This document shows positions 1-11,655 of a stretch of 64,000 bases of DNA, one piece after another; the stretch's first letter is position 1, and each line of letters starts with the position of its first letter. Below the pieces are notes generated by a model. That model was not told the DNA's origin. It worked only from the letters and a program-made list of their open reading frames with translations, and ran no database searches. A program made the position numbers and the translations under genes. Source of the DNA: Taudactylus pleione (Eukaryota; Chordata; Amphibia; Anura; Myobatrachidae); NCBI GenBank assembly GCA_031769625.1, contig JAUIMM010000702.1, positions 5,388,001 to 5,452,000 on the forward strand, written 5' to 3'.

Positions 1-1324
1 TATGGTGAGTCTTATTCAAATGTACCCAACTACCTTGCAATACCATCACAATTATGTTGAATTGGACATATAATCAATTACCAGTACTGGACATTTAGTA
101 CTTTATGAATATTAACGATTAGATTGAGACAGTTAATATCGTTATTTAAACATCTCACATGAATCACTTTGAATAGAATCAGGTTGTTAATACATTACTC
201 TGGCTTTGTTTATTGAACCTGCTTTTAGAGGCAATATTAACATGTTTTATTCATGTTGTGAACAATAAATTTGTTACTCTTTTAGCCATTAGACTATTTT
301 ATAATTGGTGGGATTGTACATCATATTCTCTGGAAGCGGCATTCCCTTAAAGTACCAAAGCCAACGCTATTCTCTGGTTAGAATGGATCATAAGCAAACG
401 GACACACAAACAAACGGGTGGGAGAGAAATGATGAGTATATGAAAGGGAATCGATATGAAATACCGCCTGCCGCATGGCTGGCGGTTCGATTCACGGCAG
501 CGCCTGACCGACAGATGAGCAGAGCCCAGCAGCGCTGGAAATCCCGATTGTCGCTAAGGTAAGTATAAACTAACCTAACTCTCCTTAGGGGTGCCTAACC
601 CCCCCCCTTCCCCGCTGCCTAAACCTAAGTCCCTCAGGGGGGAGCCTAACCCTAAGTCCCTAAACCTAACCCGGGTGCCCTAAATCTAACCCCCCCCCTC
701 CAACAATATATTTGCAGTAGATGTGTCATTACTTATAAGAAACCTTAAACTGGGAATCCTAAATTTATATAAGACAATAAATCTCTTCCGTTCAAGCTTA
801 GTACACTACAGAGATGACATAATATTTATACGGTCATCAAGAATCAGTAGGAAATTGTTGGCAGGTGTTTAAATAATTATTGTTTTGATATTCCAATTAC
901 ATCCAGCCATTTAAATATAGTATTAATAAATATATATTTTTTTTTAAAGTTGATGTTTCCTCCTTCCTTTATTACGGCATAGAGGGCCTTACTTAAGAGT
1001 CAGACTTTTTTTTTTTTTTTTTTTTAAAGTCTTCCCGGCGACCTATGAAGTCAGATGCATTCGCAAATCTTAAACTACAATTTCCTCCCCTTGTCGTACC
1101 TGGCTGACATGAGAATGGATTGCGACTTCACTGGTAGTACAGAAAATACTGTAAATATCTGTACAAAATGAAAACATTACAGTTAATGACTGTATAGTAT
1201 AGATAAGTATCCAATTGCCTTGGAGTATGATGAATGCGAAGCAATGCAGGCACAAATAGCTCATTTAATAATTGTTTTTTTTATGACCCCGCTTAAACAT
1301 ACGTGCAGACTTTCCCTAACCTAG
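1..1324. other. Intergenic, AT-rich, with telomere-like repeat
   Basis: No exon is recognised. 540-712 is a C-rich block with CCTAACCC/CCTAAACC words, related to those at 28610-28920 and 38975-39225. A T-run lies at 1006-1025. Confidence 0.6.
540..712. repeat. Telomere-like CCTAA-rich interspersed repeat
   Basis: Repeats of CCTAAACCTAAGTCCCT and CTAACCC with C-runs, preceded by GGTAAGTATAAACTAACCT. This shares its boundary sequence with the inverted copy at 28610-28920. Confidence 0.6.
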
Positions 1325-1503
1325 AGGTTCCCAAACACTGTCCTCAAGGCACCCCAACAGTTTAGGTTTTAGAGATATCTATGGCTGAGCAAAGGTGGTT
1401 TAATCAAACGGACTGAGGTAATAATTAAGTCACGTGTGGTCAAGCATGGATATCCTTAAAACCTGGACTGTTGGGGTACCTTGGGGACCAAGTTTGGGAA
1501 CCT
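1325..1503. mobile_element. hAT-like MITE, 179 bp
   Basis: The ends are AGGTTCCCAAAC and GTTTGGGAACCT. Longer inner arms, TCAAGGCACCCCAACAGT and ACTGTTGGGGTACCTTGG, pair imperfectly. A partial relative begins at 26511 (AGAGGTTCCCAAACTAGG). No clear target duplication. Confidence 0.65.
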
Positions 1504-2139
1504 GATATACCCCAAAAGGATGAAGCATTCATTGCAGTATAAAATCACTCTGAAAATAGTGTTGTAGCTACCGATTTTGCATGAGTGTGTTTTCACCATT
1601 TGCGACCAATCTCAGCCAGTCATAATTATCAAATTTACACTTACTGCAGTGTTAGAGCCGACACAAGTTACATCCCTCTAGGAAGCTGTGTTTGAGACTT
1701 TTCAGTGGCAATGTTTGCCTTAACTTCTGACTACATACCCAGATTAAAACATGCTTTACTGTACATTCGTTGTAACTACACGCCAACTCTATTAATGTTC
1801 TCAGTCCTGCAAATTCAATGAAAAGTCTCAACTAACACTGAATAAGTCCCACAATGATCAGATGACACGTAAAGAAGGTTCCCATCAAATATTTGCATGT
1901 TCTTGTACAGGAAATAATCCTGGAGCTGGAAGCCCCCTCTGATGACAGATTCTGTGCACAGTACTACAATGTCAGAGTGGCTTCAGCAAATCCAATTATA
2001 TATTCTGCAGAGGACATACTTTACATCTTTAAGAATAACCACATTTGGTGGGGACTGTAAACTGCTCTAAATGTGGTAATATTCAATCTATGCACCTTCT
2101 GGGATCTTGTTTTCATGTGATTTTTTTTTCCTATTACAC
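1504..2139. other. Intergenic, nothing recognised
   Basis: AT-rich, unique-looking sequence with no readable exon, repeat end or RNA gene. Confidence 0.5.
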
Positions 2140-2690
2140 TATGTAGACAAACGTGATTGGATACGGACAGCAAATAGATCGAGATTACATTGTCGTCAGT
2201 ACTTTGTAGGCCCACCACGTGCAGTGATTACTGTAGACACCTTTCTTGGCAAACTGTCCACAAGTTCCTGGACAACAGCAGGCGGTATGTTTTACCATTC
2301 CGCCTTAAAAACCGGTGACACTGAAGAAGGTCGTGTCGGCCTAGAATGCACTCGTCGCTCCAGTTCATTCCAGAGGTTCTCAATGGGGTTAAGATGTGGA
2401 CTCTGAGCTGTCCAGTCCATCTAGGGCATCAAATTTTTTTGTATATCAGGCCAGCGTCGCTCTGGAAACATGACAGGTGGCATGGTCATCCTGATAAAAC
2501 CATTCGTTGTTTCTGTAGAACTGACACAATGTAGGGAGCACAGAGTTATCGAGAATATCTCTATACGTCTCCTTTTATACCTTCATGAACACATGTCTGC
2601 TGCAGGAGCACACCATTTCACTTACATGGGGGATGCCATTCACTTTTGTCTACATAGTGTATGTGCAGTATCTTCCTTTAACAAACAGTG
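2140..2690 (-). pseudogene. Decayed Tc1/mariner-like transposase fragment
   Basis: Read on the minus strand, broken frames give DDHATCHVSR (second catalytic D region), then QSPHLNPIENLWNELERRVH (the E of the DDE triad), then ELVDSLPRRVSTVITARGGP, which is the usual C-terminus of another Tc1 lineage. Stops and frameshifts separate the pieces, so it is old. It differs from the two younger Tc1 copies at 7.7 and 23.1 kb. Terminal repeats were not found. Confidence 0.75.
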
Positions 2691-3484
2691 ACATAGGCTA
2701 CATGCTTTACAACCAAACTGACCCATCTGTATATAAAACCTGACCATTTTCCTATTTCTCTGAAGTTGTTCCACAAAACGCATATAAAATAGACAGTACT
2801 TCTTCCACACAACATTGCCCTTCTAAGAAATATCTGTGGACTGATCCCTCCATATACTGCTGCTTCTATGGCATTGCTTTATATTTTATAGGGTATTGCA
2901 CTATATTTCATTTATAATAGAAATATGAAGGCTTACTTTATTTTGTTTTTTGGTGGATCAGAGGGAAAAAAAAACAATAGGATGAAAATTGTTTTAAAGG
3001 TAAGTGCAGGCTCACATCATTTCCTTTGTGTGCACTAGAATTTCTTTTTGAGCACCAATTCAAACAAGTTTTGGATAGCCTTTCTAAGGTCACTCACAGG
3101 AGACTTATGTTTTACATATCATATCCACAAAAGACTGTTCTGATATTAGTTTTTCTTATCCTTTATGCAGATGTCAGGCACATAGTCATACCAAGAACAG
3201 CCACAGTATGTTGCATTTAATCACTAAGGGTTTTTTTTTTTTTTTTTTAAATGAATGATTGGTAAACATAAAGCATAACAAACTACCTAGGCTGACTGTA
3301 GACAGAAAAAAAAAAAGGATAATATGTTGTGTATTGAGATCAGTTTCAGCTCGGAATAAGCTGGAAGACACGGAAAGGTGGAGGTGCAGCCCTATATACC
3401 CTCCCAATGCGTCTCTTTCCTGTACATACTCTGGAGGAGGGGTGGATTACCCTCTGGTGTAGGCTGCCAAGGAGGAAGAAGAAA
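2691..3484. other. Intergenic, nothing recognised
   Basis: AT-rich with a T-run (3230-3249) and an A-run (3306-3316). No gene or repeat family is recognised. Confidence 0.5.
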
Positions 3485-3486
3485 AA

Positions 3487-3682
3487 CAAGAGATATGGTA
3501 AGAACTTACCTTTGTTATCTCTGTTTCACCGAAGTCCATAGGGTCCACAGGCTTGACCTTGGGGTATAGCTGGATCTGGATCCACGGGCACCACGCAGTT
3601 AAAGCTTTAGCTGCCCCCAGGACGCACTTGGGTCCGTCGTCCTCTATACCCCACCCCCGAGGCACAGGCACCTCAGTTGGTA
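3487..3682. repeat. DIRS A terminal inverted repeat (3' side of element)
   Basis: The segment from GTCCATAGGGTCCACAGG to CACCTCAGTTGGTA is reverse-complementary, with mismatches, to 16285-16444. The outer about 45 bp (AAGAGATATGGTAAGAACTT onward) is unique to this side and recurs inverted in the internal complementary region. Confidence 0.85.
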
Positions 3683-3834
3683 AGCAGCCAAGGCCGGAGG
3701 AGGAGACTAAACAGAGAGAAGGAAGACTGGAACACACAAGAAACCATACTCACAGAAATGTGAGACGGAAAACGGGTGACCAGCAACACAGCCCATTTGA
3801 AGCCAGGTGCGTCAGGGCGGGCGCCTTGTGGACC

Positions 3835-3925
3835 CTATGGATTTCGTAGAAACAGAGATAACAAAGGTAAGTTCTTACCATAGCTCTTGTTTTCTACATA
3901 AGGGTCCATAGGGTTGACCTTGGGG
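3835..3925. repeat. DIRS A internal complementary region
   Basis: It contains the reverse complement of the left outer end (GATAACAAAGGTAAGTTCTT) followed directly by a copy of the right outer end (TTTTCTACATAAGGGTCCAT). It therefore spells the joined element ends. In DIRS replication this region templates completion of the ends through a circular intermediate (family knowledge). Confidence 0.8.
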
Positions 3926-4033
3926 ATGTCCCAAAGCAGTTCAACTAAGGGCAGGGACACTCCTGTGCAGAAAGGAGAATTCTGTGCCCAAAGGATGCAT
4001 CCTGAGAGGCAAAGGTGTCAAACACATAAAACC

Positions 4034-4918
4034 TCAAAAACGTCTGAATGGAAGACCAAGTGGCTGCCTTGCACAGCTGAACAGCGGAGGCACCACGGCT
4101 AGCAGCCCAAGAAGGACACACAGACCGAGTGGAATGAACCTTAACAGAGGCTGGGACAGGTAAACCTTCCTGTACATAAGCCTCACAAATAACAGAATAA
4201 AGCCAACGGGCAACAGTTTGTTAGGTTTCCACAGGAGGGGTTGGCCTGCCAACAAAGAGGACAAACAAAGAATCGGACCTTCTAACAGAAGCAGTCCGGT
4301 CCACATAAATTCTGAGAGCACGGACAACGTCCAACGAAGCCTCGCCAGCTGTAAGATCAGATGACTGCAACACAGGTACCACAATTTCCTGATGTGGAAC
4401 TTAGAGAAAACTTTAGGCAAAAACTCAGGACGAGGGCGAAGCACCGCTCTGTCCTGGTGAAAAATTAAGAAGGGGGAACTACAGGAAAGCGCCCCCAACT
4501 CAGATACCCTCCTCGCTGAAGCAATTGCGTCAAAGTTTCTGGACTCACACCACTGAAAGTAAGTGTGCCACATCCTGTGGTAAATCCGTGCGGAGGCAGG
4601 TTTACGCGCCCTCAGCATGGTACTGATGACAGAGCTTGAAAATCCCTGGGACCTTAAATCTGCTGTCTCAAGAGCCACGCCGTTAAAGACAGTCGACCCA
4701 GATCCGGGTAAAGGCAGGGCCCCTGAGACAGCAGGTCCCGACGCTGAGGCAGAAGGTACGGAACGTCCATGGACAAGCTCCTGAGATCTGAGTACCAAGG
4801 AAGTCTGGGCCATGCTGGAGCCATTAGCAGAAAGGCGCCTTCGTCCTGTTTGATTTTTCTTAGTACCCGAGGCAGTAGGGAGATCGAAGAAAACAGGTAC
4901 GCTAGGTGAAATGTCCAT
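4034..4918 (-). pseudogene. DIRS A tyrosine recombinase (integrase role)
   Basis: The minus-strand frame carries SSSVISTMLRARKPASARIY followed by HRMWHTYFQWCE, the SAM-like N-terminal DNA-binding fold typical of DIRS recombinases. Near 4125-4139 another frame reads VHSTRSVCPSW, consistent with the HxxR catalytic motif. At least one frameshift lies between the two. The catalytic tyrosine was not located with confidence. In the family this enzyme inserts the circular DNA copy. Confidence 0.75.
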
Positions 4919-4942
4919 TTCACCGACAGCGCGTCCACCAGA

Positions 4943-5450
4943 CTAGCGCCTGCGTCTTTTGTCCTTGAGCCGTAAACAGGCAACTTGTAGTTGTGACGGG
5001 AGGCCATCAGGTCCAGCTCCAGCAGTCCCCATTTGTTCACGAGAAGTTGAAACACCTCCAGGTGAAGCGACCATTCCCCTGGGTGCACGTCGTGACGGCT
5101 GAGGAAGTCCGCCTCCCAGTTGAGGCCTCCCAGGATGAAGACTGCCGAGATTGCAGGAAGGTGGCACTCCGCCCAAGCCAGGATGCAAGACACCTAACAT
5201 TGCCGCTCGACTGTGAGTTCCTCCCTGGTGATTGATGTACGCCACCGTGGTGGCGTTGTCGGATTGCACCTATACCGCCCTTCCTTTGAAGAGCGATGCC
5301 TGACAGCAGAGCCCTGTACACAGCCCGCAGCTCCAGAACGTTTATGGGAAGACCTGCTTCCTCCGCCGACAAATGGCCCTGAAGAGACAACGAGCTGACC
5401 ACTGCCCCACAACCCTGGAGACTGGCATCTGTTGTGAGCAGAACCCAGTC
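4943..5450 (-). pseudogene. DIRS A RNase H domain
   Basis: In order on the minus strand: VLLTTDASLQGCGAVVS (first Asp), GLPINVLELRAVYRALL (Glu), then QSDNATTVAYINHQGG (Asp). These are the usual acidic motifs of DIRS RNase H. They lie in different frames, so small indels separate them. It follows the reverse transcriptase directly. Confidence 0.8.
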
Positions 5451-5565
5451 CGGGATCCAAAAGGGACGACCCTCGATGAGATGGCTGAAGCCACCAAGCT
5501 AGAAACCAGCGCATTTTCAGGGAAAAGGCCAGCGTCTGGGATCGGATCCGGTGAGGTAACCCGTT

Positions 5566-6177
5566 CTATTCGGACAGAATCTGCCCCTGCAGGGGCCTGG
5601 AATGGAACTGGGCAAATTCTACCATGTCGAATGCTGACACCATGGACCCTAGGACTATCATTGCCGAGTGGACCGACACCTTGCAACTGCTCAGGCAACT
5701 GTGTATCCGCAGTTGTAGAGAGGACACCTTTTCTGGAGTCAGAAAAATCCTTTGTTGACGAGAATCCAGAAGGGCTCCAAAATGGACCATCCATTGCGAT
5801 GGGATCAGAGATGACTTCTTCCAATTTATCAACCACCCGTGTGCTTGAAGACAAGCAATGGTCAGGTGGAGATGTCGAAGAAGTACCTTTGGGGAGCTCG
5901 CCAGCAGAAGATGATCATCCAGATTCGGCAGCAGCCGTATACCCTGGCCCCGAAGGTGGGCGGCCATAATTGCCATCACCTTGGTGAACACCCTCGGAGC
6001 CGTGGAAAGGCCAAAAGGCAATGCCCGAAACTGGTAGTGATGTTGCAGGATAGCAAACCTCAGATACCGCTGGTGTGCAGGTGCTATGGGCATGTGAAGA
6101 TAGGCGTCCTGGATATCCAGGGAAACCATGTTATCCCCTGGTTCCATCACCAAAATGATGGAACGTAATGTTTCCAT
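5566..6177 (-). pseudogene. DIRS A reverse transcriptase core
   Basis: One open stretch of about 200 codons reads VSLDIQDAYLHMPIAPAHQR (motif A), then YQFRALPFGLSTAPRVFTKV (motif B), then GIRLLPNLDDHLLLASSP (motif C). The catalytic Asp pair of motif C is present, but the preceding residue is Asn, where RTs normally have Tyr or Phe. Thumb-like sequence follows. Fragments upstream (6131-6940) are in the next frame. Confidence 0.85.
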
Positions 6178-6940
6178 CCTGAACTTGGGAACCCTGAGGT
6201 ATTTGTTCAGAGACTGGCGATGAGAACCATTGACCTTCTATACCAGAAACAGAGTAGAATAGTACCCTGTCCCGTGTTGAGACTGCAGAACGGGAACAAT
6301 GACCCTTGCTTGTAGTAAGGACTCTATAGCTACCTGAATCTGGGAAGCTTTGGTCTTGTGCAGAGAAGGACTTGTGCAAAAAAAACTGGTGGGGCGGCCT
6401 GAGTCGAAAAGACAGGGCGTACCCCTGGGAGACTGCCTCTCGAACCCAGGCATCCGTGGTGGTATTGTGCCAGCACTGGGCGAATTGGAGAAGTCGGCCC
6501 CCCACTCTGAGGTCCCCCAGAGGGAGGCACGTCCCATCAGGCAGCAGGTTTATCCTCCTGCTTGGAACTCCACTCCATGCCTGCTTCTTGGGCTTGGATG
6601 CGGCCTTGGTCACCGAATGTCTCGGGAAGGACTGACTCTTGGCCTTACCTTGAACCTGAAAGCACCAAAAAGCAGAGCTCCTCACTTTAGTCGGCGCAGA
6701 GGCCGAAGGAAGGAATGCCGACTTGGATTCAGCCAAGGTATCTACTATTTTGTCCAAGCCTGGACCAAATAGCAACTCACCATTAAAGGGCAAGGCCTCC
6801 AGACCCTTTTTAGAATCCGCATCTGCTCGCCAAGACCTCAGCCACAAGACCGACGAGCAGACAGCAACCGCCGAAACCCTAGAGGTCAGCAGACTAGCAT
6901 CCAACGACGCTTCCCCGATATAGGAAGCAGCATCCCTCAT
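6131..6940 (-). pseudogene. DIRS A gag C-terminus and start of pol
   Basis: 269 codons open. The first half (RDAASYIGEASLDASLLTSR, ALPFNGELLFGPGLDKIVD) resembles DIRS gag C-terminal sequence. The second half (GRLLQFAQCWHNTTTDAWV) resembles the segment leading into the reverse transcriptase. A frame change is needed to enter the RT core at 6177. Confidence 0.6.
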
Positions 6941-6976
6941 TTGTCCAATTAATGCTCTCTGGATATCCGGAACATC

Positions 6977-7700
6977 CTAAGGGAAATTATCCTCCAGAGC
7001 GTTAGCCCAGCTCTCGATGGCCTTAGCTTCCGAGAGGGAGTAAGTAGAGTTTAAACAGATCTCTACCTTCCTGTCCGTGGGATCCTTTAAAGAGGAGATA
7101 GACGGCAATGGTAGATTAGCGCTCTTAATCAAACGGGTGACATGGGAGTCCACCGCTGGAGAGGTTTCCCACTTCCTGCAATGAGCCTCAGGAAAAGGAT
7201 AATTAGACGCCAGCCTCTTTTGTGGCTGGAATCTTTTACTGGGCAGCTGCCAGGCCCCCGCCATATGATCCGTCAACTGGTCAGACAAGGGAAAGACACT
7301 CGAGGTTACCTTAACCTTTTTAAAATTAGGGTACTTATACCTAGGGGCCGGTTCATCCTCCTCGATATGAGGATAGCGTGCACCGCCCTAACCAATGCTG
7401 GCACATTTATGGAGGACTTAGTCCTCCTGGACATAGCATCCGAGTCAGTGTCCTGATGGACTTCTCAGTCATCCGAAGACACATCAGAGCCCGACAGCAG
7501 TGCCGTCAGAGAACTCACTACATGACGCTTGGACGCCTTATGGGGCAAGTCACTATGCAATATCGACTGAAAAACCGAAGATGAGGCCGCCAGACTCTGC
7601 ACAGAGCTGGACAATACATCCACCCAGGGTGGAGGAGGTGCCTGAGGAAACCCCGGAAAAGGCACCACAGACTGTTGCGTCACAGGGGGAGACTGGACAT
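6977..7700 (-). pseudogene. DIRS A gag, middle part
   Basis: Two open pieces, 7700-7465 (PGFPQAPPPPWVDVLSSSVQ and on to LLSGSDVSSDD) and 7288-6977 (SDQLTDHMAGAWQLP, KVEICLNSTYSLSEAKAIES). They continue gag from the far side of the Tc1 insertion. The matching part of element B (13307-13528) shares the KVxIxLxSxYSL word, which supports the assignment. Confidence 0.55.
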
Positions 7701-7701
7701 A

Positions 7702-9337
7702 CAGGCAGGTGCATAAATATTGGGACATTGACAGAATTTTAATATTTTGGCCTCTATTCACCACCACAATGGCTTTGAAATGAAACAAACAAGATGTGCT
7801 TTAACTGCAGACTTTCAGATTTAACTTGAGGGTAATTACATCCAAATCAGGTGAACGGTGTAGGAATTACAATGGTTTCTATATGTGCCTCCCACTTTTT
7901 AAGGGGCCAAAAGTAATGGGACAAACTAAACAATCCTAAATCTAACTTTCACTTTTTAATACTTTGTTGCAAATCCTTTGCAGGCAATTACAGCCTGAAG
8001 TCTGAAACGCATATACATCACCAGACGCTGGGTTTCATCCCTGGTGATGCTCTGCCAGGCCTCTACTGCAAATGTCTTCAGTTCCTGCTTGTTCTTGGGG
8101 CATTTTCCCTTCAGTTTTGTCTTCATCAAGTGAAATGCATGTTCAATCGGATTCAAGTCAGGGGATTGACTTGGCCATTGCATAACATTCCACTTTTTAG
8201 CCTTAAAAAACTCTTTGGTTGCTTTTGCAGTATGCTTCGGGTCATTGTCCATCTGCACTGTGAAGCGCCGTCCAATGAGTTCTGAAGCATTTGACTGAAT
8301 ATGAGCATATACTATTGCCCGAAACACTGCAGAATTCATTCTGCTGCTTTTGTCAGCAGTCACATCATCAATAAATACAAGGGAACCAGTTCCATTGGCA
8401 GCCATACATGCCATGCCATGACACTACCACCACCATGCTTCACTGATGAGGTGGTATGTTTTGGATCATGAGCAGCTCCTTTCCTTCTCCATACTCTTCT
8501 CTTCCCATCATTCTGGTACAAGTTGATCTTTGTCTCATCTGTCCCATAGGATATTGTTCCAGAACTGTAATGGCTTTTTTAGATGTTGTTTGGCAAACTC
8601 TAATCTGGTCTTCCTGTTTTTGTGGCTCACCAATGGTTTACATCTTGTGGTGAACCCTCTATATTCACTCTTATGAAGTCTTCTCTTGATTGCTGACTTT
8701 GACACATATACACCTACCTTCTGGAGAGTGTTCTTGATTTGGCAAACTGTTGTGAATGGGTTTTTCTTCACCAGGGAAATAATTCTTCTGTCGTCCACCA
8801 CAGTTGTTTTCCGTGGTCTTCTGGCATTTTTTTTGCTGTTGCTGAGCTCTCCTGTGCGTTCTTTCTTTTTAAGAATGTTCCAAACAGTTGATTTGGCCAC
8901 ACCTAATGTTTTTGCTATCTCTCGGATGGGTTTGTTTTGATTTTCCAGCCTAATGATGGCTTGCTTCACTGATAGTGACAGCTCTTTGGATCTCATATTG
9001 AGAGTCCACAGCAACTGATTCCAAATGCAAATGTCACACCTAGAATCAACTCCAGACCTTTTACCTGCTTAATTGATAATGAAATAACGAGGGAATAGCC
9101 CACACCTGTCCATGAAATAGCTTTTGAGTTGATAGTCCCATTACTTTTGGCCCCTTAAAAAGTGGGAGGCACATATAGAAACGGTTGTAATTCCTACACC
9201 GGTCACCTGATTTGGATGTAATTACCTTCAAATTAAATCTGAAAGTCTGTTTGTTTCATTTCAAAGCCATTGTGGTGGTGAATAGAGGCCAAAATATGAA
9301 AATTCTGTCAATGTCCCAATATTTATGCACCTGACTG
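7702..9337 (-). mobile_element. Tc1-like transposon copy 1, inserted in DIRS A gag
   Basis: 1636 bp with TA on both sides (7700-7701 and 9338-9339). Inverted repeats of about 200-220 bp (7702-7922 and 9135-9337) start CAGKCAGGTGCATAAATATT. The right repeat lacks about 17 bp present in the left (CAGTTAAAGCACATCTT). Sequence is nearly the same as the copy at 23143-24790. Confidence 0.95.
7956..8996 (-). pseudogene. Tc1-like transposase, frameshifted
   Basis: From ATG 8996 (MRSKELSLSVKQAIIRLENQ) the frame is open through the two helix-turn-helix subdomains (AKTLGVAKSTVWNILKKK; VYVSKSAIKRRLHKSEYRG) to FWNNILW. An extra base near 8542, just before the first catalytic Asp (TDET), shifts the frame, and a missing base near 8412 restores it. 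From 8414 to the stop at 7956 it reads ANGTGSLVFIDDVTADK, MDNDPKHTAKATKEFF, SPDLNPIEHAF and ACKGFATKY. Against copy 2, the damage falls at different places, so each was lost independently. Confidence 0.93.
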
Positions 9338-9426
9338 TACAAAGGCAACCCTGCATAAGACCCCACAGTCTGAGACCCTGAGGGAGACTGCAATAACTGC
9401 GGAATACCCAGGGAATGGGGGATCGT

Positions 9427-9669
9427 CTACTGGGGCAACACCCTAGAAGGCACTGATGTCGGAACCGCTAAACAGTCCAGAATTGACGCCAGCACTTGAA
9501 AAAACATCGCCCATGGAGGATCCTGCGACATAGGGTTTTTAAAGGGGCCAGGAACCAGCTGGCACCACCCGCACAGACCATCCTGAGGTAAGTCCTCCCT
9601 ATCCACTCCCGCAGAACAGTGTCTGCAAGAAAACACAGGAGCCACAGAGCACTCAATCTCATCAGACAT
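9427..9669 (-). pseudogene. DIRS A gag N-terminus with paired CxxC
   Basis: Starts MSDEIECSVAPVFSCRHC and contains CRHC then CGWC, spaced 14 residues between the inner cysteines. This is a possible small zinc-binding knuckle. Element B inserted only a few bases upstream of this ATG; Tc1 interrupts about 100 bp downstream of the last residues. Confidence 0.5.
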
Positions 9670-9675
9670 GATAAT

Positions 9676-9863
9676 ATGAGATATGGTAAGAACTTACCCT
9701 TATCTCTATTTCTACAAAGTCCATAGGGTTCCACAGGATACCTTGGGGTATAGGCGATGGCGGCAGACATCCTGGCACCACAGAGTTAAATTTTCAGCCT
9801 CCCAGGATGCACTGGGGTCCCTCTCCTATACCCTGCCCCCGAGCCTCAGGCCACTCAGTTTCG
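9676..9863. repeat. DIRS B terminal inverted repeat (3' side)
   Basis: GTCCATAGGGTTCCACAGGA through CCACTCAGTTTCG pairs with 15134-15275. The outer piece AGATATGGTAAGAACTTACC recurs inverted at about 10047. Confidence 0.85.
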
Positions 9864-10009
9864 TAACAAGCCATAGGCCGGAGCAGGAGCAAAAAAGAGA
9901 GAGAAGAAAGTCTGGAACACATAAGAATCACATTCGCACCAGAAGGAGACGGAGAAACCGGTGACCAGATCAAAGCCCATCTGCAGTACAGGTGCGACAG
10001 GGCGGGAGT

Positions 10010-10110
10010 CCTGTTGAACCCTATGGACTTCGTAGAAATAGAGATAACAAGGGTAAGTTCTTACCATATCTCATTTTCTACTGCAGGGTCCATAGGGTAT
10101 CCACAGGATA
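10010..10110. repeat. DIRS B internal complementary region
   Basis: Reads GATAACAAGGGTAAGTTCTT, then ACCATATCTCATTTTCTACT, then GCAGGGTCCATAGGG. This is the reverse complement of the left outer end fused to the right outer end. Confidence 0.8.
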
Positions 10111-10536
10111 CCTTGGGGATGTCCCAAAGCAGTATCCTTTAAGGGTGGGGACGCTCCTGTGCTGTAAGGAGAATCTGCCGCCCGAAGGAAGCATCCTGAG
10201 AGGCGAAGGTATCAAAAACATAATACCTTACAAAAATATGGACAGATGGCCACGTGGCTGCCAATCACTGCTGAACCGCCACGTCGAGCTGCCCACGAAG
10301 GACCCACAGACCTAGTGGAAGAGCTTTAAAAGAGGATGGAACAGGAAGACCTGTGAATCCATCCTGCCAAAGTTAGCGCAGTGGCAGGCCAACCTATTTT
10401 ATGGAAACCAGAAAGGAAAAAAACCGAGAGTCTGATTTCTTAAATGGACTGGTACGGTCAACTTAAATTCTTAGAGCCAGTACCACATCCAAAGAGGCCT
10501 CACCAGCAGAAAGGACTGGGGAAGTAAAGGCAGGTA

Positions 10537-11153
10537 CTATAATTTCCTCATTGATGTGGAAACTAGACACCACCGTAGGTACAAAACCAGGGCAAGTGCG
10601 AAGCACTGCCCTGTTCCTAGGAAAGATGAGAAAGAGGGAGGTCTACATGACAGAGCCCCCCATTCTGAGATCCTACCGGCCAAATCAATGGCCAGAAGGA
10701 ATACATTCCTAGCCATAAGCCATTTGAAGTCCACTGAGCCCAGTGGATCAAATGGCGGTCCTCAGAGAGCCCTAAAGACCACAGCCAAATCCCAAGGAGC
10801 CACAGGAGGAACAAAGGGATGCTGAATATAATGTATACCCTGCACAAAGGTGCGGACATCAGTAAGAGTAGCAATCCTACGATGAAACCTGCACCTTCAG
10901 GTAAGCAAGGTGAAGACCGTTATCTAAGCCCACCTGTAGGAAAGCCAACACTCTGGATATCCGGAATACCCGAGGAGCAGAGCCTGTAGGGCGACACAAC
11001 TGAAAGAAAGTATGCCATACCTGATGGTAAATTCTTGCAGATAAAATCTTCCGACCTCTTAGCATGGACATAGGCCCTGTTAACTATAGAGCTGGAAAAA
11101 CTCCTAGACCTTAAGAGGGCAGTCTCCACCGCCACAACGGCAAGGACAGACAA
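10537..11153 (-). pseudogene. DIRS B tyrosine recombinase remnant
   Basis: SFSSSIVNRAYVHAKRSED and, in another frame, LRGRKILSARIYHQVWHTFF correspond to the N-terminal recombinase fold seen in element A. Stops and shifts continue through the catalytic part down to 10260; HxxR is not intact. Confidence 0.7.
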
Positions 11154-11376
11154 CCCAGGTCTGGGTATCAGCCAGGATCCTGAGACAACAGGTCCGGGCG
11201 TAGAGGCAACAGCTTCGGAGTGTTAACTGAAACACTCCAAAGATCTGAGTAATAGTGCCGTCTGGCCCACGCACGAGCTATCAGCAGGAGCGCGCCTCCT
11301 TCTTGCTATTACTGGAGGAAGGGATAACAGAGGGACGAGGTACACAACTTAGAAGGTCCACTGGACCAACATACGT

Positions 11377-11655
11377 CTACCATAAGAGTCTCATCTCTGA
11401 AAGGCTCCACTTGTTCACCAGAAGATTGAACACCTCCTGATAAAGAGGACATTTCCCTGAATGCACGTCCTGACGGCTGGGAAAGCCTGCTTTCCATCTG
11501 AGGATTTCTGAATGAACACTGCCGATGACGGCAGGGATATAGCCTTCCACCCAAGCCAGAATTCGAGACACCACTGTTAGTGTCGCCCGACTTCGGGAAC
11601 CACCTAGGTGGTTTACATAAGCCATCATGATGGCGTTGTCAGACCGTACCTGCAC
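11377..11655 (-). pseudogene. DIRS B RNase H remnant
   Basis: MQVRSDNAIMMAYVNHLGGS aligns with QSDNATTVAYINHQGG of element A. Upstream, VLLTTDASIRGWEAVTG (about 11800-11860) matches the first Asp motif. Confidence 0.75.

Noticed and set aside
484..500. GGTTCGATTC as a tRNA T-loop
   Set aside because: No matching anticodon arm, acceptor stem or A box at the right distance.
540..712. True telomere or subtelomere
   Set aside because: CCTAA words are irregular and mixed with C-runs, and the same block recurs inside gene introns.
5373..5969. 198-codon plus-strand open frame
   Set aside because: It lies opposite the DIRS A reverse transcriptase and RNase H; it is a shadow of that coding sequence.
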